Below, piece by piece: positions 47,071 to 58,475 of a DNA stretch of 64,000 bases; the first letter of the stretch is position 1, and the number at the start of each line of letters is the position of its first letter. The stretch spans positions 5,952,001 to 6,016,000 of the forward strand of contig NC_083876.1 of the NCBI RefSeq assembly GCF_032452875.1, in the 5' to 3' direction. The notes beneath the pieces are model-generated. The model was given only the letters and a program-made list of their open reading frames with translations. It did no database searches and was not told the DNA's origin. A program made the position numbers and the translations under genes. This DNA is from Bos javanicus (Eukaryota; Chordata; Mammalia; Artiodactyla; Bovidae).

Positions 47071-49899
47071 TTGCATAGGAACCTGGAATATTAGGTCCAT
47101 GAATCAAGGGATTGGAAGTGGTCAAACTGGAGATGACAAGAGCGAACATCAACATTTTAAGAATCAGTGAACTAAAATGGACTGGAATGGGTAAATTTAA
47201 CTCAGATGACCATTATATCTACTACTGTGGGCAAGAATCACTTAGAAAAAAATGGAGTAGCCTTCACAGTTAACAAAAAAGTCCAAAATGCAGTACGTTG
47301 ATGCAATCTCAAAAATGACAAAATGATTTCTGCTCATTTCAAAGGCAAACCATTCAGAATTAGAGTAATCGGAGTCTATATGCTGACCAGTTATGATGAA
47401 TAAGCTGAAGCTGAATGGTCCTATGAAGATCTATAAGACCTTCTAGAACTAACACCCAAAATGGGTATCCTTTTCATTATAGGGGACTGGACTGGAAAAG
47501 TAGGAAGTCATGAGATACCTGGAGTTAACAAGCAAATTTGACCTCAGAGTACAAAATGAACCAGGTCAAAGGCTAAGAGAGTTTTTCCAAGAGAACACAC
47601 TGGTCAGAGCAAACACCCTCTTCCAACAACACAAGAGAAGATGCTACACATTGACATCACCAGGTGGTCAATACCAAAATCAGATTGATTATATTCTTTG
47701 AGAATATTGAGAAGCTCTATACAGTCAGCAAAACAAGACAGGGAGCAGATTGTGGCTCAGATCATGAATCCTTAATGGCAAATCCAGACTGAAATTGAAG
47801 AAAGTAGGGAAAACCACTAGACCATTCAGATATGCCCTAAATCAAATCCCTTAAAATTATACAGTGGAAGTGGCAAATAGACTCAAGGAATTAGATCTGA
47901 TAAACAGAATGCCTGAAGAACTATAGATGGAGGTTTGTGACATTGTACAGTAGGTAGTGATCAAAACCATTGTCAAGGGAAAAAAAAAAAAGTAAAATGG
48001 TTGTCTGAGGAGGCCTTACACATAACTGAGAAAAGAAGAGAAATGAAAGGCAAAGAGAAAGGGAAAGATATACGCATTTGAATGCAGAGTTCCAAAGAAG
48101 AGCAAGGAGAAATTAAGAAAAAAAAAAGCCTTGCTCAGTGATCAATGCAAAGAAACAGAGGAAAACAATAGAATGGGAAAGACTAGAGATCTCTTCAAGA
48201 AAATTATGTATATAAAGGGAATATTTCATGCAAAGATGGGCACAATGAAGAATAGAAATGGTATGTGCCTAACAGAGGAAGAAGATATTAAGAAGAGGTG
48301 GCAAGAATACACAAAGAACTATACAAAAAAGATCTTCATGACCCAGATAACTAAGATGGTGTAATCACTCACCTAGAACCAGACATCCTGGAATGTGAAG
48401 TCAAGTGAGCCTTAGGAAGCATCACTATGAACAAAGCTAGTGGAGGAGATGGAATTCCAGTTGAGCTATTTCAAATCCTGAAAGATGATGCTGTGAAAGT
48501 GCTGAACTCAATATTCCAGGAAATTTGGAAAACTCAGCAGTGGCCGCAGGACTAGAAAAGGTCAGTTTTCATTCCAATCCCAAAGAAATGCAGTGCCAAA
48601 GAATGCCCAAACTATGGCAGAAATGCACTTATCTCACACACTAGCAATATGCTGCTCAAAATTCTACAAGCCAGGCTTTAACAGTATGTGAGCCATGAAA
48701 TTTCAGATGTTCAAGCTGGTTTAGAAAAGGCAGAGGAATTCGAGATCCAATTGCCAACATCCGTTGGATCATTGAAAAAGCATGAGAGTTCAAAATATAT
48801 ATATATATATATATTTCTGCTTTATTGACTCTGCCAAAGCTTTTTACTGTATGGATCACAGCAAACTATGAAAATATTTTTAAGTGATGGGAATGCCAGA
48901 CCACCTTACCTGCCTCCTGAGAAATCTGTATGCAGATCAAGAAGCAACAGTTAGAACTGGGCATGATGGAACAACAGACTGATTCCAAATCAGGAAAGGA
49001 GTACGTGAAGGCTGTGTATTTTCACCCTGCTTATTCAACTTATATGCAGAGTACATCATGTGAAATGCCAGGCTGGATGAAGCACAAGCTGGAATCAAGA
49101 CTGCTAGGAGAAATATCAATAACCTCAGATATGCAGATGACACCATCCTTATGGCAGAAAGCAAAGACGAACTAAAGAGCCTCTTGATGAAAATGAAAGA
49201 GGAGAGTGAAAAAGCTGGCCTAAAACATTTAGGAAGCTAAGATCATGGCATCTTGTCCCATCACTTCATGGCAAATAGATGGGGAGACAGTGGAGATAGT
49301 GATAGACTTTATTTTGGGGGGCTCAAAAATCACTGCAGATGGTGACTGCAGCCCTGAAATTGAAAGGCCCCTTGGAAGAAAAGTTATGACCAACCTAGAT
49401 AGCATATTAAAAAGCAGAGACATTAGTTTGCCAAGAAAAGCCCATTTAGTCAAAGCTACAGTTTTCCTGTAGTCATATATGGATGTGAGAGTTGGACTGT
49501 AGAGAAAGCTGAGCACCAAAGAATAGATGCTTTTGAACTGTGGTGTTGCAGAAGACTCTTGAGAGTCCCTTGGACTTCAAGGAGACACAATCCATCAATC
49601 CTAAAGGAACTCGGTCCTGAAAATTCCTTGGAAAGACTGATGCTGAAGTTGAAACTCCAAATACTCTGGCCACCCCATAGGATGAACTGACTCATTGGAA
49701 AAGACCCTGATGCTGGAAACGATTGAAGGCGGGAGGATGACAGAGGATTAGATGGTTGGATGATATGATGTTCATCACTGATATGATGGACATGGGGTTG
49801 AGTAGTCTCCAGTATTTGACAATACACATGGCTTGCTGCAGTCCATGGGGTCGCAAAGAGTCAGACACGACTGAGTGACTGAACTGAACTGAGACCAAA
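47071..49899 (+). mobile_element. BovB LINE, near full length, degenerate
   Basis: Sense BovB of about 2.8 kb, the longest here. It starts at the endonuclease N-terminal region ('taggaacctggaatattagg', relic of 'WN.R.MNQG'). It passes the endonuclease text 'ggggactggactggaaaagt' (a GDW.(G/A)KVGS-type block) and 47510-47701 ('NTLFQQHKRRCYTLTS'), then the reverse-transcriptase and 3' regions, and ends 'gactgaactgaactgag'. Many stops and frameshifts. A (TA)n expansion at 48797-48814 replaces a few codons. The 5' UTR is absent. Confidence 0.94.
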
Positions 49900-50340
49900 T
49901 GTCCAATAATTCTCAACCATTCTGTATATTTTCCCTTTCTCAAAGCTTAATTAGGCAAGTAAATAAATACAATATCTTTGGTTCTTTTGTGCAAGCTTTG
50001 AAGGAAACATCACAATATGGACATGTGGCATTGAGCTGTTATTGCTGTTCGTTTCCTGACATAGATATGTACCATGATTCAGATAAATATATTTAGGGAA
50101 GCACTGGGACTCTGCTTTGTAAGTACTAAGTCAGGCTTTTGTTAGCTATATTATATAATAAAACATAATCATATTTTATTTTATTTACTATAGTAAATAA
50201 AATAAAATTTACTAATAGTAATATAAATGGTAAAATTTACTATTAATAGTAATAGTGAAATAGTAAAATTTATAATAGTAAAATTTACTTTGACGCGTAA
50301 AGTAAATAATTCATTACAAGGTTACCTAATAATTATTTCT
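49900..50340. other. AT-rich interval containing a perfect palindrome
   Basis: 50150-50310 is almost pure A+T, built from degenerate copies of 'agtaaaattta'. It includes a 36 bp perfect palindrome (next entry). No gene recognised. Confidence 0.7.
50173..50208. repeat. 36 bp perfect AT-rich palindrome
   Basis: The left arm 'attttattttatttacta' (50173-50190) is followed without spacer by its exact reverse complement 'tagtaaataaaataaaat' (50191-50208). Such sequences can extrude cruciforms and may be unstable. No function can be inferred. Confidence 0.95.
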
Positions 50341-50561
50341 TCAGTTCAGTTCAGTTCAGTCACTCAGTCGTGTCTGACTCTTTGCGACCCCATGAATCGC
50401 AGCATGCCAGGCCTCCCTCTCCATCACCAACTCCCGGAGTTCACTCAGACTCACATCCATCGAGTCAGTGATGCCATCCAGCCATCTCATCCTCTGCCTT
50501 CCCCTTCTCCTCCTGCCCCCAACCCCTCCCAGCATCAGAGTCTTTTCCAATGAGTCAACTA
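50341..50561 (-). mobile_element. BovB LINE, 3' end
   Basis: Antisense: 'cagttcagttcagttcagtc', 'catgaatcgcagcatgccag', 'cagccatctcatcctctgcc', 'gcatcagagtcttttccaat'. It encodes the BovB C-terminus on the minus strand (50356-50550, 'GRQRMRWLDGITDS...'). Low divergence; only about 220 bases. Confidence 0.95.
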
Positions 50562-51062
50562 TTCATGAATTCATAATTAGTTGAATTTTCTCAGAGACCT
50601 CCAAAGTTAGACTATTCTTGGATATTGGATGACTGGACATGTTCTTGTAACCACATGTTAATCATATTAGCTTTGATTCTTTTTAAACATTTCTATGTCT
50701 CTTATACCTGGACTCTGAAGTTTGTGATCCATCCAGCCACACTAAAATCAGAGAGCCCATTTCAACTGAAACCCTTTACTACATCATTCATGAGTGCATT
50801 TTTTTCAGTCTGTGCTTCTCTCACAGATCTTATCCTAAACATTCTGGTGAAGGAAATTCATTCTAATATCTCTCAGATAATATAAATAGGCAATGTTTTC
50901 AATTAATGTGTTAAAGTGTATTCAGCATTTCTGTCTCTCTGAATCTGGAATTAGATATTTTTGAATCCCAGTATACTCAATTATCATGTGATTTCTATCT
51001 GTTCAATGTAATTTAATAACCAAATTTGCATTACAGGTTTACATTAGAAAACTGAGTCACCA
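50562..51062. other. Unassigned non-coding interval
   Basis: Single-copy-looking sequence. An 86-codon plus-strand frame at 50625-50885 has no supporting feature. Confidence 0.55.
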
Positions 51063-54000
51063 CGGGAGGGAGAAAGATCAAGATGGTAGAGTAGGAAGAC
51101 CCTGATTTCATCCAACAAAAACATCAAAAATGCATTTGCTTGTGCAAGCAAATCAATCTGGAAAGGAGCAAGAGGGCTATTCTACAATCAAAGCTGCAAG
51201 AAGATATCCACATAGAATCTTGTCAGACGTTGAGGAGAAGAAATTGTGTCTGAACTCACAACCCTAGCAGGCACAGAGAAGAAGGTGGGACTATAACAGG
51301 CATGAGGATCCACCCAGGGAAAAGACTGAAGCTCCATATGACTTACCAAGCCTGCCTCACCATATGTCCATCCTCTCTTGCTCTGGCACAGCTCTCCACT
51401 ATGGTAAAGACCAATGTTGCCAAGGAGAGAGTACACACGTACAGAGAACAGAGTCAGTTCAGACCTGATAGGGCAAAGGCAGTTGCTGACAATTCTCACA
51501 TGCAAGCAACTGATGGGGAGCTAGCTGCCTGGGACTCTGACTAGCTTTCTTGGACTGTTCCAGTGCACACCCTGGTCACACCAGGGACCTGATTTAGCCT
51601 CTGTTGCCCCAGTGCTGTTCTCCACTAGATCAAAATTTCCATTGCTAGGAGAGCATGCATCTAGAGGCATGTACCCAATTCTGGCCTGAGTCTCAGGACT
51701 TCTGTTTCAGAACTTTAGACATCAATTCACCCCTGATAGGGCACCGACAGCAACTGAGTAGAAAAGAAGCCCATTCTCACACCTGCTTCTGTTTCTAGTC
51801 TCTCCAACATCAGCCCCACCTCCCACCAAGGTGATAATCACCAGGAAATCCCAGAGAAAGATGTGACCCACACTCACTTCAGATCCAGCTCTCCCACCAA
51901 AGCCAGTAGGTACATGCAGACTGCATAGGGATGCTCCTACACAATGACACTCCTTAAAGGCAGGGGTAGTTGAATGCTTCACTTAATTTCATAGACACAG
52001 AGAAAGTTAAGCAAAATGAAAGGACAGAGGAGTTTGCTTCAAATGAAAGAAAAACAACAAAAACTTAAAAATAAAAAAACCTGAAAGAAGCAGAGATAAT
52101 TCACCAGATACAGAGTTAAAAACATTAGTAATAAGGACACTAACTGAACTTGGAGAGAGACTAAATGAACCTAAGGAGAATTTTAGAAAGGAATTATAAA
52201 TAAGGAAATAAACCACAAGGGAAGAGACTAAAATAACAAGAAAAGAACCAGAGAACAATTACCAAAAAATAAATTAAAAAACAAGAACAAGCAACAAAAT
52301 GGCAATAAGCACATACCTATTATGCCAATAAAAGGATATAAAGTGGCTGATTGGAAAGAAAATTTATACTCTGTCTACAAGAGTGTCACTTCACAGTTAA
52401 AATACAGTTTGAAAGGGAATGAAAAAATATATTTAATGAAAATGGAAATAAAAAGAAAATTGGAATGGCAACACTTATACCATACAAAGTAGACTTTAAA
52501 ACAAAAGACAAAAAGGGCATTATATCATGATAAAGCAATCAAAATAAGCATATGATACAAGTTAACATATATACATCTTATATAGGAACACCTAAATATA
52601 TAAAGCAAATGTTAACAAACATAAAGGGAAATTGACAATAATTCAATGATAGTAGGGAACCCTAATACCCCACTTCAGAGGACACATCATCCACACAGAA
52701 AATCAGTAAGGGAACACTGATCTTACACATTATACCATTAATATTTCATAAGTATACACAGGACATTCTATCTAAAAATAGCATACTACATGTTACTTTC
52801 AAGTATACATGAAACACTCTCGAAGTAGGTCACATACTAAGCCACAAAACAAGGCTCAAAAAATTTAAGAGGATGGAAACTATATCAAGCATTCTTTCCA
52901 ATTACAGTGATATAAAATTATTGAATAGAAACAGATTAAATGAAAAAATGGGAAAAGCAAAAATACATGGAGATGAAACAACATGCTACTAATTTCTCAG
53001 TAAGTAAATGAAGAAGTCAAAGAGGAAATTAGAAAATAACTTAAGACCAATGAAAATAAAAACAAAATCTAAGGGCACAGTTGAAGTTTTAAGAGGAAAG
53101 TTTATAGTGAAAAGTCCTATTTCAAGAAACATCAAATATCCCAAAAGACAATGTAATCTACCATCTTAAAAATCAGAAAAAAAAAAAAAAAGAAGAAAGA
53201 AAGAAAAAAGGCCCAAAGTCAGTGAGAGTAAGGAAATAGTAAAGATCACAGGGGAAATAAATAAAATAGAGACAAAAATATCACTAGAAAACACATGAAA
53301 ATAAGACCTAATTTTTGACATGGTAGACAAAATTGGTAAGCCAGACTCACCAATAAAAAAAGAAAGAAGACTCAAAATAATAAATGAAAGAGAAGAAATT
53401 ATAACCATAACACAGAGATACAAAAGCTCATCATACTAGCAAGAGTTACAGAGCAAAAAATTGGAAAACTTGGAAAAGATGGACAAATTTCTAGAAAAAT
53501 ATAATCTCCCAAGACTGAATCAAGAAGAAATAAAATAAACAATCTGACCAGGCCAACCACTAGTAGTGAAATTGAATCAATAATTGAAAAACTCCCAGAA
53601 AACAAAAGTCCAGTATCTGATGGCTTCACAGCAGAATTCTACCAAACATATGAAGAAAAGTTAATATCCATCCTTCTCAAACTATACCAAATAATTGAAA
53701 ACAAAGGAATACTCCAAATAAATTCTACAAGGCCACTGTTACCTAGATACCAAACCCAGGCAAAGATACTACAATAAAAGAAAATTACAGGCCAAAGTAT
53801 CTGATGAATATAGGTATAAAACTATTGAACAAAATATTAGCAAACTGAATTCAGCAATATATAAAAATGGTCATAACCATAACCAAGTGGGATTTATTCC
53901 AGGGACATAAAGATGGTTCAATAGTTGCAAGTCAATATACGTTAGAAATCACATTAAAGAAAGGAAAGACAACCACATAATCATCTCAATAGACTCACAG

Positions 54001-54081
54001 AAAGCATTTGACAAAATTCAATATCCATTCATATAAAGAAAAACTCTCATAAAATTGGGTATGAAGGGAACAAATCTCGAT

Positions 54082-54290
54082 GTAGGACCTTTCTTGTGGC
54101 TCGGTGGTAAAAATTACACCTACAAAGCAGGAGACACAGGTCCAGTCCCTGTGTCTGGAAGGTCCCCTGGAGAAGGAAATGCCAATCCACTCCAGTATCC
54201 TTACCTGGGAAATCCCATGGATAGAGGAGACTAGCAGGCTACTCATTTTGCAAAAGAGTTGGAGATGACTCAGCAACTAAACAACAATAG
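54082..54290 (+). mobile_element. Bov-tA SINE nested in ancient L1
   Basis: Sense: 'ggacctttcttgtggctcgg', 'aggtccagtccctgtgtctg', 'cactccagtatccttacctg', 'gagatgactcagcaactaaa'. L1 text resumes at 'ctcaacataaagggacc'. 'aatctc' on both sides hints at the target duplication. Confidence 0.9.
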
Positions 54291-55411
54291 TAACAACAAT
54301 CTCAACATAAAGGGACCACATATTACAAACCCACAGCAAACATCATACTCTATGTTGAAAAGCTAAAAGCTTTTTCTCTAAAATCAGGAACATGAAAAGG
54401 ATACCCACTCTCACCACTTCTATTTAACATAGTATTGGAAGATCTAGTAAGAAATCAATCACACACACAAAAAGAATCATCCAAGTTGGGAGGGAAGACA
54501 TAAACTGTCACTATTTACAAATGACATGATACTATATACAAAAAATCCTGAAGTCTCCATCAAAATACTATTAGAACAAACAGATAAATTCAATAAAGTT
54601 GCAGGACACAAGATTAATATATAGAAGGCAATTGTTTTTTCTATACAGTAATGCTTAATTATCCAAAAGAGAAAGCAAGAAAACAAATCTTCTTTTAAAT
54701 CCCATTGAAAAGAATAAAATACCTAGGAAAATATTCTGCAGGTTTAATGCAATCCCTATCAAGATACCTACAACATTTTTCATAGAACTAGATCAAACAG
54801 TCTTATAATGTATATGGAAACACAAAATACAATAGTTAAAGCAATTGTGTCCCCCAGTAGACAGAGAAATCCTGAGAAAAATGGACAAAGATGGAGGTAT
54901 CACACTCTTTGACTTCACATTATATTACAAAGCTACTGTAATCAAAGCAGTATGGCACTAATACAAAAAGAGACCATAGATAAATGCAACAAAATAGAGA
55001 GCCCAGAAATATATCCACACATACAGAGCCTATGACAAAGAAGTCAGAAACATATAGTGAGGAAAGGAAGCTTCCCTAAATAAGTGGTGCTGGGAACATT
55101 GGAGAGCTATAGTAAAAAAATAAAATTCAAACATTTTATCATACTAAGTACAAAAACATGAAATGAATTTAAGTCCTAAATGTAAGACTGGAAACTCTGA
55201 AACTCTTAGAAGAAAACATAGAACACCCTTTGACATAAGCTGTATATATATGTGTATACATATATATCTGTCTGTCTCCTTAGGCAAATGACACAAAAAC
55301 AAAAATAATCATACAAGACAAAATTAAACTTAAAGATTTTTCAAAACAAAGGAAACCACTGGGGAAATGAAAACACAACCTAATGAATGACAGAAAATAT
55401 CTGAAAATAAT

Positions 55412-55571
55412 ATAGCCTGCCAGGCTTCTCTGTCCATAGAATTCTCCAGGCAAGAATCCTCATGTGGGTAGACATTCCCTTCTCTGGGGTTATCTTCCTG
55501 ACTCAGGGATTGAATCCAGGTCTCCTGCATTCCGGGCAAATTCTTACTATCTGAGCCAAAAGGGAAGCCTA
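55412..55571 (-). mobile_element. Bov-tA SINE, partial, nested in ancient L1
   Basis: Antisense: 'cctgccaggcttctctgtcc', 'ttctccaggcaagaatcctc', head 'gggattgaatccaggtctcc' and 'agccaaaagggaagcct'. The BovB-like end is truncated. Confidence 0.87.
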
Positions 55572-56653
55572 TGACTGACAGGTGCTTAATATTCAAAACC
55601 TATAAACCACTCATATAACTCAATGTCACTGAAATAACTCTTTAAAAAATGCACAGAAAACCTAAATAGACATTTTTCCAAAGAAAACATACAGATGGCC
55701 AAAAGACACATTAAATTATACTCAACATCTTGAATCAACAGGGAAATACAAATTGAATTCCCAATGAGATTTCACTTCATACCAGTCAGAATGGCTACCA
55801 TCAAAAAAGAAAAAAAAAAAATCTCACTAGTAGCAAATGTTGGGGATGATGTGAAGAAAATTGAAAACTTGTGCACAGCTGGTAGGAATGTAAATTGGTT
55901 TAACCACTATGAAAATAGTATGAAGGTACCTCAATAACTAAAAATAGAATTACCATATGATCCAGTAATTCCTGAGTATATATCTGAAGAGAATGAAAAC
56001 ACATTCGGAAGAGATACATGCAGCTGTATGTTCACTGAAACATTATTTACAATAGCTAATGGAGGCAAACTAAGTTCTCATCAATGGATGAATGGATAAA
56101 GAAAATTATATATAATATAATATGCATGTATACGCACACACAAAGGAATATCACTCTGTCAAGTGAATGAAATTCTGCCACTTGCAACAACATGGATGCT
56201 ATTGCAATACCCAGAGAGTATTATGTTTGTGAAATAAGATAGACAAAGACTAATACTCTATGTTATCACTTATATGTAATCTAAAAAAAATAATTATAAT
56301 AAAACAGAAGCATACTCACAGATCAAGAGAACTACTAATGATTACAAGTGGTAAGAGAGATAGGGGGAAGAGCAAGATAGGGGTAAGGGATTAAGAAGTA
56401 TAAACTAATATCCTTAAAGTAAATATGCTACAAATACATATTTGACAACAGAGGGGAAAACACCAGTATTTTATAAAACTTTTCAGTAAAGTTATAAAAA
56501 ATATTGAATCACTATTTTTTGTACCTGAAGCTGATGTAATATTGTAAATCAACTTTAATTAAATAAAGAACCACAAGATTTCTAGAAAATATACCAATAC
56601 AGGTAAATTCAGTCTAATCTAACATTGCTTTGGTTCTTTAGTCAATAAAATAC

Positions 56654-56870
56654 TTTAAGTCACTTCAGTCATGTCTGACTCTTTGCGACCCTATGGACTG
56701 TAGCCCACAAGGCTTTTCTGTCCATGGGGATTCTCCAGGCAAGAAAACTGGAGTGGGTTGCCATTTTCTATTCCAGGAGATCTTCCTGAGCCAGGGATTG
56801 AACCAGCATCTCTTACATCTCCTGCACTGGCAGGAGGGTTCTTTGTCACTAGCACCACCTGGGAAGCCTG
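56654..56870 (-). mobile_element. Bov-tA SINE with perfect 15 bp TSD
   Basis: Antisense: 'aagtcacttcagtcatgtct', 'gattctccaggcaagaaaac', head 'agggattgaaccagcatctc' and 'ccacctgggaagcctg'. 'tagtcaataaaatac' occurs at 56639-56653 and 56871-56885, an exact duplication. Confidence 0.96.
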
Positions 56871-57050
56871 TAGTCAATAAAATACATTAATAATTTTCTG
56901 CTACATTTTATGAGTGAAACCTCATTCTTCTCCATTTTAACTCTTCAGTTTGCTTCAGACAGTTATTCAGATTTTGTTTACTTTTGAAATTTGGTTGTGA
57001 TAGTGTTCACTTGTTTAAAAAAAAAAAAAAAAACTTGAGATATACACTCT

Positions 57051-57473
57051 ACAGAGTGAAGTAAGCCAGAAGGAAAAACATAAATACAGTATACTAACGC
57101 ATATATATGGAATTTAGAAAGATGGTAACGATAACCCTGTATACGAGACAGCAAAAGAGACACTGATGTATAGAACAGTCTTATGGACTCTGTGGGAGAG
57201 GGAGAGGGTGGGAAGATTTGGGAGAATGGCATTGAAACATGTGAAATGTCATGTATGAAACGAGATGCCAGTCCAGGTTCAGTGCACGATGCTGGATGCT
57301 TGGGGCTGGTGCGCTGGGACGGCCCAGGGGGATGGTATGGGGAGGGGGGAGGGAGGAGGGTTCAGGATGGGGAGCACGTGTATACCTGAAATTTAAAAAA
57401 AAAAATTTAAAAATTTAAAAAAAATTTAAAAAAAATTAAATTAAATTAAAAAAAAATAAAAAATAAAAGCATC
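57051..57473 (+). mobile_element. Young L1 3' end with long TSD
   Basis: From 'acagagtgaagtaagccaga' in the ORF2 3' region through 'ggcattgaaacatgtgaaat', 'aggttcagtgcacgatgctg' and 'cacgtgtatacctg'. The usual terminal UTR segment (about 60 bases, seen at 41849-42037) is absent, and an approximately 100-base A/T-only tail follows. The core duplication 'cttgagatatacactct' is at 57034-57050 and 57491-57507, each preceded by exactly 17 A. This is the cleanest L1 insertion in the window. Confidence 0.96.
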
Positions 57474-57531
57474 AAAAAAAAAAAAAAAAACTTGAGATAT
57501 ACACTCTTTCCTTAATTTATGGCAATGGTTG

Positions 57532-58475
57532 CTGTTGTTCAGTCACCCAGTTGTGTCGGAATCTTCGTGGCCTCATGGACTGCAGCACCCCAGACGTCCA
57601 TGTCCCTCACTATCTCCCAGAGTTTGCTCAAGTTCATGTTCATTGCATCAGTGATGCTGTCCATCACTGATGGACATCAGCCATCTCATCCTCTGATACC
57701 CTCTTCTCCTTCTGCCGTCAATCTTTCTGAGCATCAGGGATTTTTACAGTGAGTCATCTGTTTGCATCAGATGACCAAAATACTGGAGTTTCAGCTTCAT
57801 CATCAGTCCTTCCAGGGAATATTCAGGGTTGATCTCCCTTAAGATTGACTGGTTTGATCTCTTTGCTGACCAAGGAACATTAAGAAGTCTTCACCAGCAA
57901 CACAGTTTGAAGGGATCAATTCTTTGGTGTTCTGCTTTCTTTACAGTCCAGCTCTCACAATTGTATCTGACTATTGGAAAGACTAGATCATCTGAATTAA
58001 ATTCTCCCATTCCCATCTATTTTAGTTTGCTGATTCCTAGGATGTTGATGTTTGTTCTTACTATCTTCTGCTTGACTATATCCAATTTTCCTTGATTCAT
58101 GGACCTAACATTCCAATTTCCTATACAATACTGTACTTAGCAGCATCAGATTTTACTTTCATCACCAGACACATCCACAACTGTGCATCCTATCTGCTTT
58201 GGTCGAGCCACTTCATTCATTCTGGGGCTATTGGTAATTCTCCTCTGCTCTTCTCCGGTATATTGGACACCTTCTTTTTGGCCTTTTACACATTTCATGA
58301 GGTTTTCATGGCAAGTACACTGGGGTGGTTTGCCATCCCTCCTCCTGTGGATCACATTTTGTCAGAATTCTCTGCTATGACCTGTCCATCTTGGGTAGCC
58401 CTGCATGACATAGCTCATAGCTACTTTGAGTTATGTAAGCCCCTTTGCCAGGACAAAGTAGTGATCCATGGAGGC
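57532..58475 (-). mobile_element. BovB LINE with large internal deletion
   Basis: 57532-57985 is antisense 3'-end BovB ('ttgttcagtcacccagttgt', 'accaaaatactggagtttca'). From about 57990 the sequence jumps to the BovB endonuclease start and upstream region ('gattcatggacctaacattc', 'acatccacaactgtgcatcc', 'gtggtttgccatccctcctc'). About 2 kb of reverse-transcriptase region is missing. The order is what one deleted element would give. Two adjacent fragments are the alternative. This is the only copy here that keeps BovB 5' sequence. Confidence 0.82.

Larger units (their letters stand above)
51063..56575 (+). mobile_element. Ancient L1 (L1M-like), nearly full length
   Basis: Starts with a typical L1 5' end ('gagaaagatcaagatggtag'). 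It passes a 5' UTR-like region, coiled-coil ORF1-like sequence (52000-52260), and ORF2 endonuclease text ('atgaaaatggaaataaaaag', 'ctaaatatataaagcaaatg'). The ORF2 reverse-transcriptase text follows ('agtatctgatggcttcacag', 'catttgacaaaattcaatat'). It ends with an L1-like 3' UTR and 'taatattgtaaatcaacttt'. ORF1 to early ORF2 is shortened and all frames are broken. Two Bov-tA SINEs lie inside. Confidence 0.85.

Noticed and set aside
51302..51544. An 80-codon plus-strand frame at the start of the ancient L1
   Set aside because: It lies in the L1 5' UTR-like region and has no ORF1 features. Probably a chance frame.
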